A stretch of 64,000 nt of DNA from assembly GCA_900079695.1 (NCBI GenBank), contig LT599022.1, forward strand, positions 3,168,530-3,232,529, written 5' to 3'. Origin of the DNA: an uncultured Alphaproteobacteria bacterium (GTDB taxonomy: Bacteria; Pseudomonadota; Alphaproteobacteria; Rhodospirillales; Rhodospirillaceae). Under the pieces are notes generated by a model. It saw nothing but the letters and a program-made list of their open reading frames with translations. It had not been told where the DNA came from and did no database searches. The translations under genes and the position numbers were made by a program. Of this stretch, positions 37,603-46,139 are shown in pieces (positions within the stretch are counted from its first letter, which is position 1; every line of letters begins with the position of its first letter).

Positions 37603-38883
37603 CTAACCGAAGATCAGGTTGGGGAGGAACAGCACCACGCCCGGCACCAGCGCGATCAGCGCCGCCACGCCGGTCACGGCGAGGAACAGCGGCACCGATT
37701 CGCTCCAGTATTCGCCCATCGGGCAGCGCAGAATCGAACACACCGCATACATCGCCGCCCCCACCGGCGGGGTGAAGTTGCCGATCGTCGCGGCGACGAT
37801 GAACACCATGCCGAAGTGGACCTCGTCGCCGCCGAGTTCCTGGATCACCGGCAGCACGATCGGCGTCAGCATGATGATCAGCACCGTGGCGTCGACGAAG
37901 AACCCGACGACGACCACCGCCAGGGCGATCAGGATCATCACCAGGGTGAGGTTTTCGGTGGCTCCGAGCAGGGCGTTCGCCACCACCTCGGGCACCCGGT
38001 CGAGGACGATCCCGTAGGAGAAGATCGCCGACAGCGCGATCAGGAACATCACCGCGCCGATGTCCGACAGGCTGCTTTCCAGGCCCTCGACGAAGCCCCG
38101 CAGCTTCATCTTGCGGTGGATCAGCACGCCCACGAACACCGCGTAGAGCACCGCCACCGCGCCGATCTCCGACGGCGTGAACAGCCCGGCGCGCAGGCCG
38201 ACGATCAGGAACACCGGAAACAGCAGCGCCCAGACGCCGCTCCGCGCGGCGTGGCCGACCTCGCGGAGCGGCGCGCGCGCCGGGCGCTCGGTGGGGTAGG
38301 CGCGGTGCCGGGCGGTGAGCGCGGCGACGACGCCGAGGGCGAACCACAGCAGCAACGCGGTGGTGAGCCCGGCGGCGAACAGGCGGCCGATCGAGACCTG
38401 GCCGATGGTGCCGTAGAGGATCATGCCGATGCCGGGCGGCACCAGCGGCGTGAGCACCGAGCCGAACGAGATCACCCCGGCGGCGAACCCGCGGGTGAAG
38501 CCGCGCCTGATCATGCCGTCGCCGAGCAGGCGCGACTGCATCGCCGCGTCGGCGATCGCCGAGCCCGAGACGCTGCCCATCAGCGCCGAGAGCGCCAGCG
38601 AGATCTGCGCGAGGCCGCCGCGCAGGTGGCCGGTGAGCGCGGAGGCGAGGTCGAGCAGGCGCTCGGTGATGCCCGCGCGGTTCATGAGGTTGCCCGCCAG
38701 GATGAACAGCGGGATCGCCAGCAGCGCGAAGTTCTGGGTCTGCGACACCGTCACCTGCACCGGAATGGTGAACGGCAGCTCGGGGTGCTGGACGAAGAAC
38801 AGCGTGCCGGAAATGCCGATCGCGAACGCGAGCGGCATGCCCATCAGCATCAGGACCACGAACGCGGCGGCGACGATCAGCAT
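37603..38883 (-). CDS. TRAP transporter large permease (DctM), second system
   Basis: This 426-aa, 12-helix DctM protein begins MLIVAAAFVVLMLMGMPLAF and contains MGSVSGSAIADAAM, LTPLVPPGIGMILYGTIG and FTPPVGAAMYAVCSI. It is the last gene of a reverse-strand operon (SDR, Ldh2 remnant, DctP, DctQ, DctM) and starts three bases after dctQ. Imports a carboxylate, probably a sugar acid given the dehydrogenase gene, by sodium symport. Confidence 0.94.
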   Translation of the reverse strand: MLIVAAAFVVLMLMGMPLAFAIGISGTLFFVQHPELPFTIPVQVTVSQTQNFALLAIPLFILAGNLMNRAGITERLLDLASALTGHLRGGLAQISLALSALMGSVSGSAIADAAMQSRLLGDGMIRRGFTRGFAAGVISFGSVLTPLVPPGIGMILYGTIGQVSIGRLFAAGLTTALLLWFALGVVAALTARHRAYPTERPARAPLREVGHAARSGVWALLFPVFLIVGLRAGLFTPSEIGAVAVLYAVFVGVLIHRKMKLRGFVEGLESSLSDIGAVMFLIALSAIFSYGIVLDRVPEVVANALLGATENLTLVMILIALAVVVVGFFVDATVLIIMLTPIVLPVIQELGGDEVHFGMVFIVAATIGNFTPPVGAAMYAVCSILRCPMGEYWSESVPLFLAVTGVAALIALVPGVVLFLPNLIFG

Positions 38884-38886
38884 GGT

Positions 38887-39363
38887 TCAGAGCTCCGCGG
38901 CGAGCGGAGCGCGCCACAGCGCGCGCACCTTTTGCAGGGTGGTGACGAGCAGCAGCGCCGCGCCCGTCGGCAGGCTCATCGTCACCCACGAATAGCTGAC
39001 CCCGGGAATGCCCTGGAAGGTGCGGGTGCGGCTGGTCCAGGCGAGCTCGGCGCCCGCGTAGATGACGTAGACGAGGAAGGCGCAGATGATCGCGGCGTTG
39101 GCCCAGGCGAGCGCGCGCCGCGTCGCCGGGGAGAGGCGCGCGGTGACGAGGTCCACCGCCATCAGGTTGCGGTTGCGCCAGGCGATGTCGCCGCAGAGGA
39201 AGCAGGTCCAGGCGAAGCAGCAGGTGGCGAGGTCGATGGTCCAGTTGATCGGGCTGTGCAGGATGCGGCCGACGCCGCCCGCGAAGATCAGCCCGACCAT
39301 CGCGAGGAGGAGGGTCCCGGCGACGATCGCTTCGAGCCTGCGCAACAGGGTGACGACGTTCAT
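38887..39363 (-). CDS. TRAP transporter small permease (DctQ), second system
   Basis: This 158-aa membrane protein has four hydrophobic segments and the DctQ-type pattern DIAWRNRNLMAVDLV after the second helix. It pairs with the DctM encoded directly downstream. It lies 28 bases after the binding protein gene. ATG 39363 follows GGGAGGATCGCGC. Confidence 0.92.
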   Translation of the reverse strand: MNVVTLLRRLEAIVAGTLLLAMVGLIFAGGVGRILHSPINWTIDLATCCFAWTCFLCGDIAWRNRNLMAVDLVTARLSPATRRALAWANAAIICAFLVYVIYAGAELAWTSRTRTFQGIPGVSYSWVTMSLPTGAALLLVTTLQKVRALWRAPLAAEL

Positions 39364-39391
39364 GCGCGATCCTCCCGGGACCCTCGGGTGC

Positions 39392-40381
39392 TCACCGGAT
39401 GCCGAGTTCGGTCCAGACCTTGGTTTTCGCCTCGGTCAGGCCGAGGGTTTCGTAGGCTTTTTCGCCCGCCTTTCTGAACGCCGCCATGTCGACGTCCTCG
39501 ACGATGGTCATGCCCTTCGCCTTGAGCTGGGCCTTGGCCTTCTGCGTGGCGTCCTCGATCGCCGCCGAGGTCGCCTGCCCGGCGGCGCGGCATTCCTCGA
39601 CGAGCGCGGTCTGGTAGTCCTTGGGCAGGCCCTTGAACCACTTGGCGCTCACCACCTCGAAGTTGACGAGGAGGATGTGCTTGGTCTCGTTGGCGTAGGT
39701 GACCACCTCGCGGAGGTTGCCCGCGGTGATGTTGGGATAGACCAGTTCGGCGCCGTCGATCGCGCCCTGCTGCAGGCCGGGGTAGACGTCGCCGAAGTTG
39801 AGGGCCACCGGCTCGGCGCCGAGGGCGCGGATCGATTCCTGCCAGATCGGCGCGGCGGGGGTGCGGATGCGCAGACCCGCGAGATCCTCCGGCTTGCGGA
39901 TCGGGGTCTTGGTGTAGAAGTTGCGGAAGCCCTGTACCCAGTCGAAACACACCACCTGCAGGCCGTGCTTTTCGGCGAGCTCCGCCTGCCATGCCTGGAC
40001 CGTCGGGCTGTCGGCGAGTTTGAACGCTTGGGCGTTGGAGGTGACGAAGTAGGGGGCGTTGATCACCGCCATGTTCGGCACGTACATGCCGAGGCGGGCG
40101 GCGTCGGTGTTCTGGCCGATGTTGGCGCCCTGGCGCATCTGCTCGATGATGTCTTCCTCGACGCCGAGCTGGGCGGAGTGGAAGACGTCGATCTTGAGAC
40201 CGCCGCCGGTGCGCTTGGCGACCCGGTCGGCCCAGTCCTGGAAGCCCTTGTGGAAGGGCTCGCGCGGGCCGAGCACGTGGTTGAAGCGCAACGTGTAGGT
40301 GTCGGCCGCGAAGGCGGACGCGCTCAGCACGGCGATGCCGAGGGCGACGGTCGCGGCGAGGCCGATGGTTTTCGAAATCAT
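39392..40381 (-). CDS. TRAP transporter periplasmic solute-binding protein (DctP), second system
   Basis: This 329-aa protein has the signal peptide MISKTIGLAATVALGIAVLS ending ASAFA|AD. The mature protein begins with the typical DctP strand YTLRFNHVLGP and contains the carboxylate-binding arginine in LAGLRIRTPAAPIW and NFGDVYPGLQQGAIDGAE. The start at 40381 (AAAGGGGAACAGCAG before it) is preferred over one 57 bases upstream because it begins exactly at the signal peptide. It binds an organic acid for the DctQM pair. Confidence 0.94.
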   Translation of the reverse strand: MISKTIGLAATVALGIAVLSASAFAADTYTLRFNHVLGPREPFHKGFQDWADRVAKRTGGGLKIDVFHSAQLGVEEDIIEQMRQGANIGQNTDAARLGMYVPNMAVINAPYFVTSNAQAFKLADSPTVQAWQAELAEKHGLQVVCFDWVQGFRNFYTKTPIRKPEDLAGLRIRTPAAPIWQESIRALGAEPVALNFGDVYPGLQQGAIDGAELVYPNITAGNLREVVTYANETKHILLVNFEVVSAKWFKGLPKDYQTALVEECRAAGQATSAAIEDATQKAKAQLKAKGMTIVEDVDMAAFRKAGEKAYETLGLTEAKTKVWTELGIR

Positions 40382-40454
40382 CTGCTGTTCCCCTTTCGTG
40401 GTTGCGAAACCGCACGGACGCGCATTCGAACGGACCAAACGCTTGCGGGGGAAA

Positions 40455-40932
40455 TCACCCGTCGAGCGGGCGCGGCGCTTCGAGGCCGTAGCGGGCGGTG
40501 AGGGCTTCGAGCTCCCGCGCCGTCTCGGGTGCGAGCGGCGCGCCGCGGGCGAGGCGCGCGTCCGCCTCCTGCCATTCGCGGTCGCCGGGGGCGAGCACCC
40601 GGCAGCCCGCGCGCGGGCGAGGCGCGCAGGGCGTCGACGTAGTGGCGCATCCCCGCCGCGAACGCGGCATCGGAACCGAAGTGCGAGCTCCTTTGCACGC
40701 CGACCGCGCCGAAGCGCCGCGCGATCGCTATCCGCGGACGGCCGTTGCAGTGGCCGCGCGCGACGGTTTCGACGTAGTGCGGCAGGAAGCGGACGCCGTG
40801 GCTGTCGATGCCGATGCGGGTGCCGTGCATCGTCGCCCGGGTGGCGGCCGCGGCGGTATCCTCGTCCGCTCCGGCGGCGCGGACGAACGCGTCGAGATCG
40901 GCGAGGGCGTAGCGTCGCGGCGCCTCGCTCAT
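40455..40932 (-). pseudogene. Internally deleted Ldh2/malate dehydrogenase-family pseudogene
   Basis: The start (ATG 40932, overlapping the SDR stop as ATGA) and the N-terminal motif GTRIGIDSHGVRFLPHYVET are intact. RPRIAIAR is then joined directly to FGAVGVQRSSHFG, where the family has about 30 residues, and SSHFG is joined to AFAAGMRHYVDALRAS, where the family has roughly 180 or more residues including much of the active site. A further frameshift near 40615 in a GC repeat leads to the C-terminal GCRVLAPGDREWQEADARLA. The product (normally about 330-350 aa) cannot be a functional NAD(P)-dependent 2-hydroxy-acid dehydrogenase. Confidence 0.85.
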
Positions 40933-41672
40933 AGGGTCTGCCCCCCGTCGACGACGAGCAGTTGCCCGGTCATGAACCCGGCCTCGTCGCAGGCGAGGTA
41001 GACCGCGGCGGCGGCCATCTCCTCCACCGTGCCGAGCCGCCCCATCGGCTGCCGGGCGACGAAGTCGCGGCGCGCCTGCTCGGGATCGGCGAACGCCTGG
41101 ATCCGGCTTTCGAGGGAGGGGGACCACGTGGTGCCGGGGCAGAGCGCGTTGACGCGCACGCCGCGCCCGATCGCGTCGCGCGCGACCGCCTTGGTAAGGC
41201 CGATCAACGCGGCCTTGCTCATGCCGTAGGCGGCGCGGTTGGCGACCCCGGTGACCGACGACGCGACCGAGGCGACGTTGACGATCGCCCCCGCGCCGCG
41301 TTCCAGCATTTGCGGCAGCACGGCGCGGATGGTGCGGTAGCAGGAGGTGACGTTCTGGTCGAAGCTCCGCGCCCAGTCTTCGGGCGCGCAATCGAGAATC
41401 GTGCCGTGGTGGACCCATCCGGCGCAGTTGACGAGAATGTCGAGCCGCCCGGCGGCGGCGAGGACGCGGGCGACGCCCTCGTCGTCGGTGACGTCGAGCG
41501 CGACCGGCGCGATTCCGGGCATCAGCGAGGGCAGATCCGTCATTTTATCGAGCGTGCGGCTGGCGGCGACCACCTCCGCCCCTTCCGCGGCGAACGCGAG
41601 AGCGACCGCGCGGCCGATCCCTTGCCCCGCTCCGGTCACGAACGCACGCTTGCCCGCCAGACGCGATGCCAT
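40929..41672 (-). CDS. SDR-family dehydrogenase, similar to 2-keto-3-deoxy-L-fuconate dehydrogenase
   Basis: This 247-aa classical short-chain dehydrogenase has the cofactor motif TGAGQGIG, NAG-type NCAGWVHHGTI, catalytic Ser in NVASVASS and YxxxK in AAYGMSKAALIGL, and ends VVDGGQTL. The stretch NCAGWVHHGTILDC closely follows BDH2/2-keto-3-deoxy-L-fuconate dehydrogenases, so oxidation of a 2-keto-3-deoxy sugar acid is a reasonable guess. The ATG at 41672 follows GGGAGGAACGGCG. It is the first gene of the operon with the second TRAP transporter and is divergent from the GntR-type regulator. Confidence 0.92.
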   Translation of the reverse strand: MASRLAGKRAFVTGAGQGIGRAVALAFAAEGAEVVAASRTLDKMTDLPSLMPGIAPVALDVTDDEGVARVLAAAGRLDILVNCAGWVHHGTILDCAPEDWARSFDQNVTSCYRTIRAVLPQMLERGAGAIVNVASVASSVTGVANRAAYGMSKAALIGLTKAVARDAIGRGVRVNALCPGTTWSPSLESRIQAFADPEQARRDFVARQPMGRLGTVEEMAAAAVYLACDEAGFMTGQLLVVDGGQTL

Positions 41673-41725
41673 CGCCGTTCCTCCCTGTTCGCGGCGGTCC
41701 GACGCCGCCGTTCGTTGATGTCTCA

Positions 41726-41754
41726 TGTATAGATTGGACATTTATTGCCGACAA
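41726..41754 (-). promoter_or_regulatory. Promoter of the SDR-TRAP operon
   Basis: On the reverse strand -35 TTGTCG (41754-41749) and -10 TATACA (41731-41726) are 17 bases apart, giving a start site near 41719 and a leader of about 47 bases. An imperfect repeat ATGT-N9-ACAT (41725-41741) covers the -10 and is a possible operator. Confidence 0.55.
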
Positions 41755-41848
41755 CGGCATTTTCGCCGATCGTGGGAGCGCCGTCGATGCAATTGCACCG
41801 TGAGCCTTCATCTTCTGCCGCAATCGTGACAAGATATCGTGTGTGCAC

Positions 41849-41878
41849 ATGTGGCGATTCCGTCTGGAAATACCACAT
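41849..41878. promoter_or_regulatory. Inverted repeat ATGTGG-N18-CCACAT upstream of the GntR gene
   Basis: Perfect six-base arms (41849-41854 and 41873-41878) lie 35 bases before the regulator start. The left arm is embedded in the small palindromes TGTGCACA (41842-41849) and CACATGTG (41846-41853). It is a plausible regulator binding site in the divergent region; binding is inferred. Confidence 0.35.
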
Positions 41879-41913
41879 GATGCGCGCGCGAGCGGGGCTG
41901 CGAGGAGCGACGC

Positions 41914-42924
41914 ATGAACGACGGAATGACGATGGCGAAGGGACGGGGGCGCAGGCTTTCGGGCACCGCACCGCGGCTCTACGAACTTGCCGTCGACCGG
42001 GTGGCCGACCGGGTGCTTCAGGGCCTGCTGCCGGAAGGCGCGCAGATCACCGAATCGATGCTTGCCGAGCAGTTCGGCATCAGTCGCGCGCCGGCGCGCC
42101 GCGCCCTCGAGGAACTGGCGCGGCGAGGGCTGGTGGAACGATCGCGCGGTCGCGGCTACCGCGTGCTGCCGTGCGAAGGCGCGCCCGCGCGCGCGTCGGC
42201 GACGCTTCCCGGTCCGGTGGCGCTCACCTCGCTGCCGACCTGGGAGCGGATCTACGGCGAGGTCGAGGACGAAATCGTCGCGCGCATCTCGTTCGGCGAC
42301 TGGCGGATCAACGAGGTCCAGCTTGCCCGCCACTACCACGTCAGCCGCACCGTCGCCCGCGACGTCGTCGGCCGCCTGCAGCAGCGCGGCCTGTTGCGCA
42401 AGGACGAAAGCTCGCGCTGGGTGGCGCCGGCGCTGTCGCACCAGCGCATCGACGAACTCTACGAACTGCGCGAAATCCTCGAACCGGTGGCGCTGACCAA
42501 GGCCGCGCCCAACCTGCCGCCGGGATTGCTGAAGGCGATGCGTGCGCGGATCGCCGATGCGCTGCCCGGCGCCCTCGACAACGGCGCGACCCTCGACCGT
42601 CTGGAAGAGGAGATGCATGTCGACCTGCTCGGCTACTGCGGCAATCAGGCGCTGATGCAGGCGATCGTGCAGCCGCAGTCGCTGCTGGTGGCGCACCGCT
42701 TCCTGTATCGCTGGACGCCGCGGATGTTCGGCGACGAGCCGTTTCTCGCCGAACACGTGGAGATTTTCGATCTCCTCGAAGCGGGCCGGGCGAAGGCGGC
42801 GGCGGTGGCGTTGGAAGCCCACCTCAGGGTTGCGCGCGCCCGCGCCACCGCCCGCGTCGATCTGGTGCGCGAGGCATTCGCTGTCGAGGATCTGCCCTAC
42901 CTCGAACGGGTGCGAAGCGTCTGA
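41914..42924 (+). CDS. GntR/FadR-type regulator with two winged-helix domains
   Basis: This 336-aa protein is about 100 residues longer than ordinary FCD-type GntR regulators. It has a first wHTH (about residues 22-85: ITESMLAEQFGISRAPARRA, RRGLVERSRGRGYRV), a second wHTH (about 112-172: RINEVQLARHYHVSRTVARD, QRGLLRKDESSRWVAP), and then a helical FCD effector domain beginning IDELYELREILEPVAL. ATG 41914 follows GAGGAGCGACGC. Divergent from the SDR-TRAP operon, it probably represses it in the absence of its sugar-acid ligand. Two DNA-binding domains per chain would let one dimer hold four half-sites. Confidence 0.92.
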   Translation: MNDGMTMAKGRGRRLSGTAPRLYELAVDRVADRVLQGLLPEGAQITESMLAEQFGISRAPARRALEELARRGLVERSRGRGYRVLPCEGAPARASATLPGPVALTSLPTWERIYGEVEDEIVARISFGDWRINEVQLARHYHVSRTVARDVVGRLQQRGLLRKDESSRWVAPALSHQRIDELYELREILEPVALTKAAPNLPPGLLKAMRARIADALPGALDNGATLDRLEEEMHVDLLGYCGNQALMQAIVQPQSLLVAHRFLYRWTPRMFGDEPFLAEHVEIFDLLEAGRAKAAAVALEAHLRVARARATARVDLVREAFAVEDLPYLERVRSV

Positions 42925-42928
42925 CGGA

Positions 42929-45123
42929 TCAGAAGGTTTCGCCGGGCGTCGCGCCCGGCCGCAGCCGGGCGTCGGCCTCGGCGAACGGCATCGGCCGCCC
43001 GAAGTGATAGCCCTGGAGTTCGTCGCAACCGATCTGCGCGAGGTGCTCCGCCACTTCGGCGGTCTCCACGCCCTCGGCGGTGGTCTTCAGCCCCTTGGCG
43101 CTGGCGAGGTCGAGGATCGCGCGCACGATCGCCGCGTCGCCGGGGGAAGCGAGAACGCTCCGGACGAAGCTCTGGTCGATCTTGATGCGGTCGAACACCG
43201 CTTCGTTGAGGCGGCCGATGGACGAGAATCCGGTGCCGAAGTCGTCGAGCGCGAAGCGCACGCCGAGCGCCCGCAGCGCCGCGACGGTGTCCGCGCCGTG
43301 GCCGCTGGGGTCGAGCCATGCGGTCTCGGTGATCTCGATTTCGAGGGTCTCCGGCGGCAGACCGGTGCGCTGCAGAACATCGGCGACGGTGGCGGGAAAT
43401 TCCACGTCGCGGAGCTGCACCGCCGAGACGTTGACGGCGACCGTGGCGATCCGCCACTTCGCGGCGGCACGGCAGGCGGCGTCCAGCACCAGCGCGCCGA
43501 TGTCCCGGATCAGCCCCGAGGCTTCGGCGACCGGGATGAACTCGGCGGGCGGGATCGGCCCGTGCTCCGGATGCCGCCAGCGCGCGAGCGCCTCGACCCC
43601 GACACCGCGTGCGTGGCCGCGTCGACGATCGGCTGGTAGTGGACCTCGAACTGTTCCGGCGCGGCGAGCGCGCGGCGGAGGTCGCGGTCGAGCGCGGCGC
43701 GGCGGCGCATCTCCGCATCGAGAACGGTGTCGTAGACCGCCACCCGGCCGCGACCCGCCGCCTTCGCCTGATAGAGCGCGACGTCGGCCTTGCGGAACAG
43801 CTCGCTGCCGTCGGTGCCCGCCTCGGCGAACGGCGCCACGCCCACCGACGCGCCGACGAACGCGTGCACGCCGCCGATCAGCACCGGCGCGGCGAGGGCA
43901 GCCACGATCGCCTCCGCCATCGCGACCGCCTCGCGCACCCGGCGGCCGCCGACGATCGCCACGAATTCGTCGCCGCCGATGCGGAACGCGTCGTCGCCGC
44001 AGATCGCCTCGATCCGCTCGGCGGCGGCGCGCACCACCAGATCGCCGACGGTGTGGCCGAGGGTGTCGTTGACGACCTTGAAGTGGTCGAGGTCGACGTA
44101 GAGCAGCGCACCCATGCCTTGCGCCGCCGCGAGCGCGGCGCCGAGACGGCGGTCGAGGGCATTGCGGTTGGGCAACCCGGTGAGGGTATCGTGGTGGGCG
44201 AGGTGGTGGATGCGCTCGGCCGCCTCCCGCTCGGCGATCGCGCGGCGGTGCGACGACAGCAGCGCCGCCGCCACCGCCAGCACCAGCAGTCCGAGGCCGC
44301 CTGCGGCGATGGGGGCGACGTCGGCGAAAACCCGGGTGCCGGGGCTGAACGGACGCCAGACGAAATAGCCGATTCCCCGCCCGGCGGCGTTGCGGATCGG
44401 AAACGCTTCGCGCCCCGAATGCGGCGTCAGCACCGGGGTGTAGACGAGGTCGTCGAACAGGTAGCGCGATGCAAGCTCCTGGAGGAAATCGCCGTCGAGG
44501 TGGCGCACCGCGACGTGGAGATATTCGGTGCCGGGGGTCTGGGCGATCTCGCCGGTATCCGAAACGATCGGCTTGACGCTGATCACCGCGGGTCGGCCCG
44601 CGTCGAAGCCGATGTCGGATTCCCCAAGGCTCAGCGTGCGGGCGGAGATGCCCTCGTCGTTGCCGTCGCGCAGCCGTTGGCGGAGCCGCGCCGCGAGGGG
44701 TTCGGCGACGTCGCGCACGTGCGCCCAGGTGGCGAGCGGTGCGACGCCGCCATCCTCGTAGGCGTAAACCGGCACGTTGGTGGAATCGAGGATATAGGCG
44801 CCGTCGTGGCCGAAGTAGGTGTGCATCCAGGTGCCGAGGTTGGCGTCGATCCACTTCGGCTCGGCGAGGTTGCGCATCGCCAGCACCGCGTCGTCCCACA
44901 CCGTGACCGATTCCTGGTCGTGGGCGACGGCGTCGCGAAGGTTTTCCACCACCACCGACATCAGCGCGGTCTGCCGGTCGACCGCGGCGCGGTCGGTGGT
45001 CGTCACCGACCATTCGAGCGCGATGAACCCGCCCGCCGCGAGCGCGAAAGCGCCGCACAGAACCGGCAACGCGGTCCTGAAAAGGAACCGCCGACCGGAA
45101 TAGAACCTGGTGCGTTCCGACAT
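42929..45123 (-). pseudogene. CHASE4-GGDEF-EAL protein broken by a one-base frameshift
   Basis: A membrane-bound c-di-GMP enzyme: N-terminal helix, periplasmic CHASE4 sensor (SVTVWDDAVLAM), second helix near residue 260, GGDEF domain with intact RIGGDEFVAIV, then the EAL start EVHYQPIVDAATHAV. At about 43605-43612 the frame is lost. One base added restores GVGVEALARWRHPEHGP and the rest of a complete EAL domain (LDDFGTGFSSIGRL, AEGVETAEVAEHL, DELQGYHFGRPMP) to the stop at 42929. As read, translation gives a cyclase with a truncated EAL domain (stop near 43510). All visible catalytic residues are present, so sequencing error or recent mutation are both possible. ATG 45123 is preferred; 45186 is an alternative. 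Confidence 0.8.
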
Positions 45124-45263
45124 CGATGCCGTCCGCGGCTTGGGTCCGTCGGGCCGGAAGCGCGCCGGACCGGCGCTTTCCCCCATGCCTGAGTGTGCGC
45201 GGAAACCACGAAGGCGGCAAGCGCCGCTGCGCGCGTTTCGGGAAGCGGGCGAGGCTCCGAAAT

Positions 45264-45294
45264 GCGAAAACCCACCGCTTTAGGCGGTGGGTTT
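45264..45294. terminator. Terminator hairpin after tRNA-Ala
   Basis: A perfect eight-base stem, CCCACCGC (45271-45278) and GCGGTGGG (45284-45291) with a five-base loop, is followed by TTTT on the reverse strand (45270-45267) and TTT on the forward strand. It lies seven bases past the 3' end of the tRNA and should end its transcript. Confidence 0.85.
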
Positions 45295-45297
45295 CCA

Positions 45298-45373
45298 TGG
45301 TGGAGCTGAGGGGAATCGAACCCCTGACCTCCGCAGTGCGATTGCGGCGCTCTCCCATCTGAGCTACAGCCCC
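45298..45373 (-). tRNA. tRNA-Ala (anticodon CGC)
   Basis: A 76-base cloverleaf: acceptor GGGGCTG pairs with CAGCTCC, the D arm is GCTCAGATGGGAGAGC, the anticodon stem CCGCA/TGCGG carries loop ATCGCAC giving anticodon CGC, and the T arm is CAGGGGTTCGATTCCCCT or equivalent, followed by discriminator A and an encoded CCA. It reads GCG alanine codons, which are very frequent here. Confidence 0.96.
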
Positions 45374-45389
45374 GTGAGGCGAGGCCGGG

Positions 45390-45418
45390 ATAATGCTCAG
45401 ATGTTTCCGCCGTGTCAA
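45390..45418 (-). promoter_or_regulatory. Promoter of tRNA-Ala
   Basis: On the reverse strand a perfect -35 TTGACA (45418-45413) is 17 bases from -10 CATTAT (45395-45390), with the tRNA 5' end 17 bases beyond the -10. Confidence 0.8.
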
Positions 45419-45501
45419 GCGCTTCGTGCAGCCCTTGCGCGGGCGGGGTGCAGAGGCTACCTTCCGCCTAGGCAACCCCTTCAATCGAGAGCCGGAATCT
45501 C

Positions 45502-45807
45502 ATGGACATAATCCTCGGCCCGCTGATCCTGGTGATCCAGATCGCGCTCAATATCCTGGTCTGGATGGTGATCGTTCAGGCGGTGATGAGCTGGCTTGTG
45601 GCGTTCGGCGTGATCAACACCCGCAACCGCTTCGTCTATCTCGTCGGCGATTTCCTCTACCGCGTCACCGAGCCGCTGCTGCGGCCGATCCGGTCGGTGC
45701 TGCCGGATCTCGGCGGCATCGACCTGAGCCCGGTGGTGCTGCTGCTGGCGATCGTGTTCGTGCAGAACGTGCTCGGCCGCGTCGCCCTGCGTTACGTCGG
45801 CTTCTGA
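45502..45807 (+). CDS. yggT: YggT-family inner-membrane protein
   Basis: This 101-aa protein has two hydrophobic segments around the family motifs [20 protein letters not shown] and [15 protein letters not shown]. It is a single YggT repeat; E. coli YggT has two. Family members are implicated in osmotic or membrane-stress tolerance and, in some lineages, cell-division/organelle placement; its precise role is unknown. It overlaps the next gene by one base (TGATG), and the pair yggT-yggU is widely conserved. Confidence 0.93.
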   Translation: MDIILGPLILVIQIALNILVWMVIVQAVMSWLVAFGVINTRNRFVYLVGDFLYRVTEPLLRPIRSVLPDLGGIDLSPVVLLLAIVFVQNVLGRVALRYVGF

Positions 45808-46139
45808 TGCCCGGCGCGGCGGCCGAGGCGGTGGCGGGCGGCGTGCGCGTCGCCGTTCGTCTCACCCCCAAGGGCCGCCGCGACGCGATCGAGGGCCTTG
45901 CCGCCACCGCCGACGGCGGCAGCGAGATCCGCGCCACGGTCACCGCGGTGCCGGAGGACGGCAAGGCCAACCGCGCCCTGATCAAGCTGCTTGCGAAAGC
46001 CTGGGGCGTGCCCAAGAGCGCGATCGCGATCGTCGCCGGGGCCGCCGACCGCCACAAGATTCTATCGCTCGCGGGCGATCCCGAGCGTATCCTGCCGCGC
46101 ATCGCCGCATCGCTGGCCGAGACCCGAGGACACCCATGA
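45807..46139 (+). CDS. yggU: DUF167/YggU-family protein
   Basis: This 110-aa small cytoplasmic protein has the DUF167 core [14 protein letters not shown], then [23 protein letters not shown] and [13 protein letters not shown]. The function of the family is not established. It starts at ATG 45807 overlapping the yggT stop and ends overlapping the folD start (ATGA), so yggT-yggU-folD form one translationally coupled unit. Confidence 0.93.
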   Translation: MPGAAAEAVAGGVRVAVRLTPKGRRDAIEGLAATADGGSEIRATVTAVPEDGKANRALIKLLAKAWGVPKSAIAIVAGAADRHKILSLAGDPERILPRIAASLAETRGHP

